Below are positions 25,898-36,600 of a stretch of DNA of 64,000 bases, in pieces; position 1 is the stretch's first letter, and every line of letters starts with the position of its first letter. A program made the translations under genes and the position numbers. Under the pieces are notes generated by a model. The model had not been told where the DNA came from. It saw only the letters and a program-made list of their open reading frames with translations, and searched no databases. This DNA comes from Mytilus trossulus (taxonomy: Eukaryota; Mollusca; Bivalvia; Mytilida; Mytilidae), in NCBI RefSeq assembly GCF_036588685.1, contig NC_086375.1:47252955-47316954 (forward strand), written 5' to 3'.

Positions 25898-26344
25898 CAA
25901 GGTATTGCACCCAAAGCTGTTGAGTGTTGTTTTAAATTTTAAAAAGGGGAGTTTTTAACTTATTTTAAGAAATAAAATTTTCCTGAAATATATATATATA
26001 TACATTCAGTCACATCATTACCTGACTACAATGCCTCATGTTCTTGTGTGTGTTGTCATTTCTTAATATAATTCGAATGACGCAAATGCAAAGATCGTTT
26101 AACCTAGTGTTTTCAAACTGTACTTTTGACATTATATATTTCTGCATAAAAAAAGCTTCAAGGTAATGCTGTATTGCTATGAAATATAGGCACTTGACAT
26201 GAAAGTTAAAGACGATTTAAGTCTTAACTGTAGATTTTTATCATCTTTGTAATGAAAATTGTAAGCAATTTTTTTCTAAATATCTTGTTGGTGCTAATAA
26301 ATCTGCAGATAACACATCCGTTTTGGCAGAAATAAAAATATTCA

Positions 26345-26985
26345 TCAAATGCCTAGAAACGGGGACCATTTGTGTCCGACCAGATTCTGGCATCATTCAA
26401 CTTGGCAGCCACCTTCGTTGGTGAATTTGCTACGAAGTTACAACTTTGTACGCACCTCATTAGAAATATAATTTTTTTGTTTTTTGGTTTCATTCATTCC
26501 ATCCAGTGGTTCTTCAAGAGAAGACTTTTTGAATGTATTTGAAATGGGTCCTTTGTTAAACTAAGTTCCTCAACTGGAAACCATCTTGACTGATGGATCT
26601 GCTTTAAAGTAACAACACTTGGTCGGCATGATTTCGTAAGGAACATTCATACCATGTTTGGTTTCATTCAATCTAATTAAAAACTGATCTATCATCGCTC
26701 CCGTTTTCTGATATGTCGCGTGGATGATCAGAAAACGGGAGCGATGAAAGATCTGTTTTTATTAATAAGATTTGGTTTCATTCTATTTTAGTGGTTCTCT
26801 AGAAGAAGACATTTGTTGGTATGGTACTAAGGGTTCGCTGTTAAACGAAGTCCCCAGTTGGCGGACATCTTATCAGGTTTGATCGGCTACAAAGTAACAA
26901 CTCTTGGTCTGCAACTCATAAGGAACATTTATGACAAGTTTGGTTTTGTCCATTCAGTTGTTCTCTAAAAGAAGTTCAAAATGTA
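26345..26985. repeat. Diverged ~200-280 bp repeat units
   Basis: The words 'tggtttcattcattccatcc', 'agtggttct' and 'agaagac' recur around 26487 and 26770, and 'aagtaacaac' with 'cataaggaacattt' or a close form recurs around 26610 and 26895. Two to three diverged units of one repeat are present, interrupted by the hairpin at 26679-26760. No coding frame survives. Confidence 0.5.
26679..26760. repeat. Perfect 20-bp hairpin with longer imperfect arms
   Basis: 'catcgctcccgttttctgat' at 26693-26712 is repeated exactly as its reverse complement at 26727-26746, around a 14-bp loop. With one or two mismatches the arms reach about 34 bp. It is GC-richer than its surroundings. Confidence 0.85.
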
Positions 26986-28238
26986 AAGCCTCGGTCACAC
27001 CTTACCGGATAGCTCGAACGGACGCCTAACGGATATCTTTTTTCCAATCCATTCATGTCCGTTAGACGTCCGTTCTTATCCGTTAGACGTCCGTCCATAT
27101 GAACGGATTGAAAAAAGTTATCCGTAAGGCGTCCGTTCGAGCGATCCGGTAAGGTGTGGCCGAGGCTTAACGGATGAAAATAAAAGTTGTCCGTTGACAA
27201 AATTGTTATCCGTTGGGAGTCCGTTAATGTACTGACCGAATACAACGGACGTGTAACGGATGCATAACGGACACACACCGGATATGCAACGTACGAGAAA
27301 TGGACACGTACCGGACAAAACGGATGTCGAACGTACATCCAACGGACAAGTAACGTATAAATAGGACACCTAACGGAAGCGTACCGGATAAAACGGATGA
27401 ACAAAATATACGGAAAAAACAAAGGCGACAATAATAATACATGTAAATATTCAAAATGTTTCTGTGTAACTGGTATGGTTTGTTCTTCAAAATTCCGCCA
27501 AAGGGCAGTGTCTGGCCTGAATAAGAACTGCTTGATTGAAGACGAGCCTTTACTCTTAGATCGATTATGAATAATAAGAATTCATGAACCTTAGGAAATC
27601 TGACATACCAATAATTGGCATTTCTGACGCGAAATTTTCATTTGGCATTTATCCGTTTCAGATCCGTTCATCGTCCGTTTTATTCGTTATACGTCCGGTA
27701 GAAGTCCGTTTCTCATCCGCTCAACATCCGTTTTATCCGTTAAACGTCCGGTAGAAGTCCGTTGGTGAATTTATCTTCCAGACCTCCAACGGATGTATAA
27801 CGAACACGTAACGGATACAAAACGGAAACGAAATGTTCAAAATTTTCCACCGGACAGAACGGACGTCGACGGATAAAACATACGCTTAACGGACATTTTA
27901 ATTTTTATTATTTTAATTTTAGTTTCTTGTGTACAATTTGGAAATTAGTATGGCATTCATTGTCACTGAACTAGTATATATTTGTTTAGGGGTCAGCTGC
28001 AGGACGCTTCCAGGTGCGGGAATTTCTCGTAACATTGAAGACCTGTTGGTGACCTTCTGCTGTTGTTTTTTCTATGGTCGGGTTGTTGTCGCTTTGACAC
28101 ATTCCCCATTTCCATTCTCAATTTTATGCGACGGATATGGACGGACGTCTAACGGATAAGAACGGACATGAACGGATTGAACAAAAGTTATCCGTTAGGC
28201 GTCCGTTCGAGCTATCCGGTAAGGTGTGACCGAGGCTT
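26986..28238. mobile_element. Inverted-repeat element built of 11-bp ACGGA units
   Basis: A terminal module of about 55 bp (starts 'aagcctcggtcacaccttac') at 26986-27045 recurs inverted at 27110-27168 and again inverted at 28183-28238. The two outer copies frame 1.25 kb, and the inner one makes a 183-bp palindrome at the left end. Between them, ACGGA or its complement TCCGT recurs dozens of times. At 27244-27405 and 27787-27835 the spacing is almost exactly 11 bp, for example 'acggacgtgtaacggatgca'. Orientation switches along the element. A different dispersed repeat is nested at about 27935-28130. The element is non-coding: open frames within it (up to 151 codons) consist of the repeat. Confidence 0.7.
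27935..28130 (+). repeat. Dispersed repeat nested in the ACGGA element
   Basis: 'cactgaactagtatatattt' through 'cattccccatttccattctc' shares its order with 29385-29865: a GGGGTCAGCTG or GGGGACAGCTG box, a GCGGGAATTTCT or GCGGGATTTTCT box, then 'gtcgggttgt' and 'cacattcccc'. It lacks the ACGGA periodicity of its surroundings and so looks inserted. Confidence 0.6.
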
Positions 28239-28596
28239 GAATTTTAGAATAAGCATATTAATTTATATATATATATTAATAATAAAACAAACTTTGAAGA
28301 TACATATAGAACAGAGGCGAAATATAGTAGAGAGATATTCAAACTCATAAGTCGAAAATAAATAATATCCTCAGTAATATAACTTTTACCTCAGACTAAT
28401 CATACTGTATTATCAAAATGTAAATAAGTATACTTCCACATAACGTTTAATATGATTAAACTATATTGACTTGAGAACTTCAAGCAATAAGGTTTGTGTT
28501 TATCACATGAAAACGACTACACTGACTACATAGTATTTGGGTGAAAATTACTGTAATAGACAAAACCCAATCGAATGAATATTCGGTATCCTATTT

Positions 28597-28702
28597 GCTC
28601 ATTTTTGAAGGCCGGGTAGTGACATATAGTTGTTAATAGCTGTGTCATTCGGTCTCTTGTTGTGGTTGTATCATTGGCAATTATCTCACATCTTCTTATC
28701 TA
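28597..28702 (+). repeat. Copy of the 'gccaatgagacaact' dispersed repeat
   Basis: 'gaaggccgggtagtgacata' through 'tcattggcaattatctcaca' is a diverged copy of the end of the repeat at 44975-45403. Confidence 0.65.
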
Positions 28703-29316
28703 AATATTTTTTTTAAATTCTGCTTTTATCGGTTTAAATTGCTAATTAAACACAACAGGTATAAACTCAATGTAAAAAATTGATACAATATAGTTATAAT
28801 ATTAGACACCAAAATGTAGCAAATCATTTATCGAGGAAATTTGATTTTATTAACGTATGTTGAAAAGATAATATTTAGATAACGCAATAATCTAGATTTA
28901 AATATGACTTGCAGTCTGCACTGACGTATTGGTGATGTTGATGATAGAACAGATGAAATTCTGCTTCAAATATCAGACAAGTGCTCAGTTTATCAAAGAG
29001 AATTGTGAAATGATTCAGATATAGGTTAATGTACACGATAAACTAAAACGATGAGCAAAAAGGATACCTTTTTTATGATGAAGATAAACTCTTTCTATCG
29101 GTTAACGTCATGTCAGTAATTGTTAGCACGACTTTGTTCAATTATGAATCATTGTCATTCTGCTTAGTTTATTCCGTTACCTTTTCTGACATGACTCAGA
29201 CTTACTGTGTGTATTAGTGTCTGAATGTTAGAGGTGTTAAAAGGGGGGGGGGTATCTCACAAAACAGGAGTATATTCCTGTCAATTTTTGCGCCTTTACC
29301 AAGTCGGGATCCCCTA

Positions 29317-29865
29317 GCTTTTGTAAGCCTTGTATGATATATTTTTTCTAATTTAGTGCATTTACATGTTTCAGAATTAAGTGTGACGTCCGTTTATACT
29401 GAACTGGTACACATTTGTTAGGGGACAGCTGAAGCCGGCGTACGGATGCGGGATTTTCTGGCTTTTGTAAGCCTTGTATGATATATTTTTTCTAATTTAG
29501 TGCATTTACATGTTTCAGAATTAAGTGTGACGTCCGTTTATACTGAACTGGTACACATTTGTTAGGGGACAGCTGAAGCCGGCGTACGGATGCGGGATTT
29601 TCTGGCTTTTGTAAGCCTTGTATGATATATTTTTTCTAATTTAGTGCATTTACATGTTTCAGAATTAAGTGTGACGTCCGATTATACTGAACTGGCACAC
29701 ATTTGTTAGGGGACAGCTGAAGCCGGCGTACGGATGCGGGATTTTCTGGCTGTGCTGAAGATACATTTGGGGCCTTGGGCTGTCTTCTCCTCTATGTCAG
29801 GTCGGGTTGTCGTCTCTTTTGGCACATTCCCCAGGTTCCACATTAATCGCAGTCGATTCTCAATT
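29317..29865 (+). repeat. 144-bp unit triplicated in tandem, within a dispersed repeat
   Basis: 'gcttttgtaagccttgtatg' starts at 29317, 29461 and 29605, so the unit is 144 bp. The copies are nearly identical; the third differs at two visible sites (ccgattatac for ccgtttatac, ggcacac for ggtacac). After the third copy the parent repeat continues with 'ggctgtcttctcctctatgt' and 'cacattccccaggttccaca', as in the copy at 27935. The triplication is therefore internal to one dispersed repeat copy and recent. Confidence 0.9.
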
Positions 29866-30169
29866 TTACCGTCACTAATTCCATAACTTATGCAGACACA
29901 ATCTTGTGTTTTCCACCGCTTGTGGTTGTTTAAAGCAGGAACATATAGTTAGATATACTGTTCCCAGTTTAAAGCCAATAGAAATAAATAAGTTATCATC
30001 ATAGATGTATATTTATTGGAAAATAGAGAAAACTGTTACCAATTTTCCCCATATATGATATTGTTAATTTTATTAATCATAATTACCTTTTGCATTTTTT
30101 TTTCATATTTAAATCTCGATGTTGATATGTGTTAAAGGTTGTATTTTTGCTTCTGCACTTCATAAAAAA

Positions 30170-30232
30170 TATTCTTCGGTCAACGCTTTTACGCGCCAAT
30201 AAACTTTACAAAAAGAAGCATTCAATTCTTAT
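30170..30232. repeat. Partial copy of 'gaagcattcaattctta' repeat
   Basis: 'ggtcaacgcttttacgcgcc' followed by 'aataaactttac' and 'gaagcattcaattcttattt' corresponds to the repeat at 62860-63018, and inverted to 54610-54715. Confidence 0.6.
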
Positions 30233-30619
30233 TTTAATAGATTTTGGAATAAATGTTGTTTACGTTTGAGTTACTGGAAATAAGTGTTACGAATTCGTTG
30301 ATGTGTCTTACTATACAATACATATCGGCACCCAAACAAATCGGCATCTACTATTCGTGTTTGCTTTATTTAAACGTATTGGTCAAGATTTATATTTAAT
30401 AGCTATGTAACTATCCAATCTAGTACGAAATATCACGGATTTCCACATTTCCATAACAATTCTTTTTTTTTCTTTAAAATAATATGTACCTTTTTTAACA
30501 TATTGAGAGAGAAAAGGGAGGTGTAGCGTTGTCCTTGTCCAGAAATGTCCAAAACTGATGCCGAAATGTCTTCAGACCTTGGACCGATATCCCATGATGG
30601 CGAAATCTCTTGTTACCGA

Positions 30620-30699
30620 AAGATATCACGTGACACTCAAAATGGCGACTGAATAATAGAAAACAGGGAAAATTTAAAGAAGCAAATTTCCAATTAGCT
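30620..30699 (+). promoter_or_regulatory. Candidate MED6 promoter / 5' leader
   Basis: An E-box CACGTG at 30627-30632 (within ATCACGTGACA) and an AAAATGGCG element at 30639-30647, a YY1-like core, lie 55-75 bp upstream of the MED6 start. Both types are common at the start sites of housekeeping genes. If transcription begins upstream of 30642, the leader holds a five-codon upstream frame (ATGGCGACTGAATAA, 30642-30656). There is no TATA box at the right distance. Confidence 0.4.
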
Positions 30700-33600
30700 A
30701 TGTCTTTAGATAAGGGTAAATTTAAGGTTGAAAAATCCAGAAAGGTTGATATATGCATAAAGAGTTGATACACCATTATTATCACACTTATTGACATCAG
30801 CTAAATGCTGTAACTATAAAATAACAGAGAAAGTAGAGTTTGGTATATTTTTACCCCGTTATTGATAGCATTTCAAACTCCTGTGGCGGGTTCTACAATA
30901 TTTTTTTCCTGGATTACAACATAGTAACCCGGCAATTAGAAAGAAACCCCTGTAGTTCTAACTTGGTTACTCGAAGTATGATCAGTCCTATACAGGCCTG
31001 TAGCCAGGAATTTCCAAGGAGGGGTTCGTTTGACTCACAAACTCGACTTTAACAGTCACAATTCGAACAGAACATCAACTTTAACAGTGCTTATTTGTAT
31101 TCAAGAGGGGGTTCGTCCGAACCCCCCTGGCTAAGGGTATGCTACGGGATCCTCCTACTTTTAGTTATCTGGTCGTTCCGGACCAAAATTAATCCGGCCC
31201 CAAGTTAATCCGGCCCAAGTCGATCCGGCCCCAAGTCGATCCAGCCTCATGATTAAATATGAATTAACTATATTCACTATATGGGTGACTTTGTCACAAA
31301 TTTGAACAGTACAATAGGAATTTGCAAAAAGTGTTGATGATGGACGACAACAGATAAGTGAAGTATTGGAGTACCAGTTAAAGAACTATTTTAAATCGAT
31401 ATACAAAACTGAGTGTTATTGCGACTGTTTGTATAGCAGCTTCAACACATTTTAAAATGTGAAGATATTTTCCATGTTCATGATGTTGACTTTGAATGTC
31501 ATGGCGATTTTTATTTTATTTACTTCTCACACAGAGTAGCTAACTAAATATTTACAGGCCAATGGAACCGTTAAAATTTAACTCATCATAATGTCTTGTT
31601 TAACCAAATCATTAGTCTATAATTGGTTTGTTTATTCAACAATTGTCTGATGATTGTCAACTATTAAGGAAATGACAATTTTTTAAATAGTTGTGTGTAG
31701 ATAAATAAAAACAAGTTATATGAGTATCCATTATGCTTGATTGCAAGAAAATAACAAAACAATGACATTTAATACACAGGATTCGGCAAATCAAACAACA
31801 TTTTAGAAATTTAAAGAAATTAAAATTCAAAGTTTGTATTTATCAGCTTGGGGATCGGCTTGTACCTTTGTGTATGTAACTATTTATTATATACGTTCTA
31901 ATATATTTATACAATAATCTTAAAAACATAATCAACCTAGTTGCTATTGTGTGTACTGTTACTGTCGAACACATAATAAAACAATCCCATGCAGAATAAA
32001 GACTTACTTTTGTCAGGCATTCTAAGCACTTGTCAGACCCAAACTTGAATATTCTTTTTCTATTCTGTTTCTGCTAGATAATGTTCTATTCTGCTTCTGC
32101 TAGATAATGGCCACAATCAACGAACTGATTATACTGCCATGGTTGGGTGCGCCTATTACACCACCCCCTCCCCCAAATTTTGAAATTAAATTCAGCTTTG
32201 GCATCAAGGCTTTAAAGGCCTATTATTTGGGACCCTCAAACAATCCAATCAGTATCCCAAATTGAGATGGTCCCAGTGGTGGATCCAGAGGGGGCGTTTA
32301 GGGTGTACTCCCCCTCCCTTTGCTTTTTTTTTGTTTGTAAAATGATTAATCAGACTAGAATTTGTGAACTTTGCCATTGCTCAGTCATTTTGAAATTCAA
32401 ATTACAGCTCACTTCAGCTGTTCTCTGTTCTCAATTAATAGTTTGTGTTTAATTGTACATAGTTTTAATCACAAATTTGATATTTTCAATGCACTTCAAT
32501 TACATTTTATTTAAATTGGAGTATAAATTTAGGCCACATAAGCGAACAGTATGTAATTATTGATGCTGATGGCATATTGTATACCAAAAGAAGACCTTTC
32601 AAAATTTTGAAGAAAAAATCCACATAATTTCCAGTGCCTATGTCATGTATGTAGGGAATGAAACTCAAGACCTTAATTATATTAATTATATCCTCTTGCA
32701 TTGTCATTGTGTTTTTCCGTCTTAGTAACATATGTATCCAATTTCACTTTTATATATGTTTGATCATAAACATGATAAATAGACATGCCAAATAATTTGA
32801 GAGCCACTAGAGTAGTATACATGTGCATAAAATAATTGTACATTTTGTACCCTCCAATGGCATTATGCTAAAAGCACTGCCTATAGGCTGTCTGAAGTTT
32901 CTTAAACGTAAACTATAGCAAAGATTTTAACATTAATTTTTTGAAATATATGTACATATAATAAAAATTAATATACAGTTGACCTCCAAAAGTATAAAGG
33001 GCATTGGAGCCAAAAACAGTATTTTGGTTTGAAGTTGTAATGGTATAGCCCCACTCTTTGAGGTTTCTTAATGTTCATGTACATAAAATATTCCTATTTT
33101 AGTGTACTATTCCACTGTTTTATAGGAACTTTATAGAAATGATCTGCCCAGTATTATTCTGTATAATTATTCACATATAAATGTATGAAATAAATTGTCT
33201 TAAGTTTGATAATAAACATTTTTAGTCAATTTGACTAAATGTTCAACGGTATAAAGTAATAGATCCTTTCCTTAACTTCAAATTATAAATGAATGTGGCA
33301 AAGATAATGAGAAGGTTTTTTTCCACCTAGTAAGACATAACAATATTTGTTCTTGAATTTCAGATAATCCATTAGGAATAAGTTGGCATGATACAGCATG
33401 GATACCACTACTGAATCCTAACAACATCCTGGATTATTTCGGTGAAAGAAGTAACCCATTCTATGATAGAACTTGCAATAATGAGATTATCAAGATGCAA
33501 AGACTAAGTCAAGATCAACTCAAGTAATCATTCTTATATTTATTGTAATATTGTTTAATAATTACTCACCACATTTATAGGGTCAATTTTTTATAATTTT

Positions 33601-36600
33601 TGTATGATGATTCACAGAGTTTTAGTAAGAATTTATTATTTACCAGCTATGAAAGTCCATGTTATTTTTCAATTGCATCAATCTTTTGAAGAAATAAAGA
33701 TATAACAAAGTCCACTCATTATTGAGCATTACACGTGCACATTCCACACATTATTAAGCATAACACATTCCTCTGCACATTTTTAAGCATTACATATTCC
33801 ATACAATATTGAGCATCACACGTGCCACATAATATTGAGCAGTACACATCCCACACAATATTGAGAAGTATACATCCTACACATTATTGAGCAGTACACA
33901 TCCCACACAGTATTGAGCATCACACATCCTACACAATATTGAGAATAGATCATCAGAAGCAGTCAGAGTTCTTGTAAATTTTGAAAATTAATTCAATTGT
34001 ATTGAATTTACTTGTTATTTTTCTATCTTATAACATAATAGGTCAAACCCCAGCTATGCTTGGTAAAGTGTTTACCATTGAATGATATCCCAACAGAAAA
34101 TGAGTGCCATTGCATATTAGAAAATTAAATATATGAAACTATGTATATATTTATGATAAAGCATCTATTTAAATGACTATAATATTTAATTACAGTAATA
34201 TGACAGGATTAGAGTATATGTTGTTACATGTACAAGAACCAATTTTGTATGTAGTTAGGAAGCAACACAGACATTCTCCACAGCAAGGTTAGTTACTCAT
34301 TATGTCTTAGCATAAATTTATACAGAGTACACTAAAGTAAAATCACAAAAATACTGAACTCCAAGGAAAATTGAAAAAGGAAAGTCCCTAATCAAATGAC
34401 AAAATCAATTGCTCAAAACTCATCAAAGGAATAGATAAAAACTGTCATATTCCTGACTTGGCACAGCCATATTCTTATGTAGAAAATGGAAAATTAAACT
34501 TTTGAAGTTTTGAAGCTGGCTAAACCTCTCACTTGTATGACAGTCACATCAAATTCCATTATATCGACAATGATGTGTGAACAAACCAAATACAAATTTT
34601 CCTTCTTTTAAAAGATATGATGGTTATTACAATTAAGTTGATTGAATCTTTCAGTGACACCCTTAGCAGATTACTATATCATAGCTGGAGTGGTATATCA
34701 AGCACCTGATTTAGGATCTGTGATTAATTCTAGATTGGTAAGTTGAAAATTTGACAAATTAAGAAGAACTGCCAGATTTGGACTGTCTGGCATTTTTTAT
34801 ATTGATATATACATTTTTTGAAAATTGTATAAAGCCTTGGGTCACTGACTCACTATATTACTGGTACCCTGAAAAACTAGTTAGCAGCTAGCCAGCAACA
34901 GAATTTTTGACTTAAAATATCTTTGTCAAGAATCACTTCAAAGAATTTTTTTTCTTTAGGTGAATGCATTCCATTAATAAAACTGCAAAAAAGAAGAGAC
35001 TCTATAAGAAATATTCAGAATTTTATGTATTTGTTTGTATTTTCAACATAGAAAATGTATATACATGTAGCTGAAAAAAAATTCTCTGTGGCCAAAAAGT
35101 TAGTTTGACATTGGGTTTTAAGGAGCAATTCACTATCTTCAATCTAAAATTGATGATTTTTTTCCTTTCAGCTAAATACGCTGTTTAATCTGCAATCAGC
35201 ATTTGTAGAAGGTATGTATTTTGAGCGATACTCTATACTGTGTGATACATTTTCATATCCCAACATAGCTGCCTATTAACTTCATCACTCAATCATACAC
35301 ATGGCAATATGGTCCTGAATATAGATGAAATAAATGTCACATTATCTCCGGTTCAATGAATCAGAGCTTAATGATAATTATAACAAAATGTGAAACAATT
35401 AAAATAATCCTAAAACAAAAAAACCATACACAGGTATTGCATACAGCAACAAAAGACAACCACTGAGTAACATGCCTCTGAATTTAGTTAGACACAAGAA
35501 TGTGGTATATCATTTTTTTATACGCCCGTCAAAATTTTGACGGGATGTATTATGGTATACAAATGTCCAGTGTCCGTCTGTCCCGAGTAAACATGTCACA
35601 CCGTAACTTGAGAACGACTTATTCAAATTTCATGAAACTTAATATAGTTGTTTCTTATGATGGTCAAATAATCTGTATACTTATTGGTGAAAATAAGGTT
35701 TCAACTTTTTGAGTTACGGCACTTTATTACTAAAACAGGGTGGTGTTTTTTTTCACATGTCACACTGTATCTCAAAAAAGATTCTTGATTATGACTTAAA
35801 ACTTTAAACACTTTTTAGTTATATTAATCTCAATATCGGTATACTTTTTGGTGATGATTCAAAATTTCATTTTTGAGTTTTTGAGTATTTTGTAAAAAAA
35901 GGGGGAGTTTTTTTTTTTTACATGTGGCGTCATATCTCAAAAATAATTTATGATTATTGCTTAAAACTTTACACATGTCTTTGTTATATTAATCTAAAGA
36001 TCTGTATACTTTTTGGTGATGATTAATAATTTCATTTTTGAGTTATTAGTATTTTATAAAAAAAGGGGGAGGTGTTTTTTTTTACATGCAATGCCTGTAT
36101 CTCAAAAAACGATTTATGATTATTGCTTAAAACTTTACACACTTCTTTGTTATATTAATCTAAAGCTCTGTATACTTTTTGGTGATGATTAAAAATTTTC
36201 TTTATGTGTTATTGAGTATTTTGTTAAACAGGGGAGTTGTTTTTTTTACATGTCGCGCCGTATCTCAAAAATTATTTATGATTTTTGCTTAAAACTTTAC
36301 ATACTTCTTTGTTATATTAATATAAAGATCTGTATATTTTTTGGTTTTGATTCAAAATTTTATTTTAGTAATATTTATTTTTTTGTAAAAAAAACAGGGT
36401 GGGGGTTTCACATGTCCCACTGTGTCTCAAAAACAATATATGGTTATTGCTTAAAACTTTCTCAGAAACTATTTATGATTATTGCATAAGACTTCCACAC
36501 AAGGTGTCAGGCGTTTCATGTGCTCATGGCGCAGCTGTTTATTCTATCTGTTTTCATTTTTCATTAGAAAATATTTTTTTATTTTTAAACGACTGGAAAA

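Noticed and set aside
26976-27431. 151-codon minus-strand open frame with Arg/Tyr/Val-Ser repeats
   Set aside because: It reads straight through the 11-bp ACGGA repeat and the palindromic left end of the element. There is no domain or splice context.
32107-32150. ATGGCC... as the MED6 start codon
   Set aside because: The frame does not lead to a donor in the right phase or to MED6-like residues. The 30700 exon does both.
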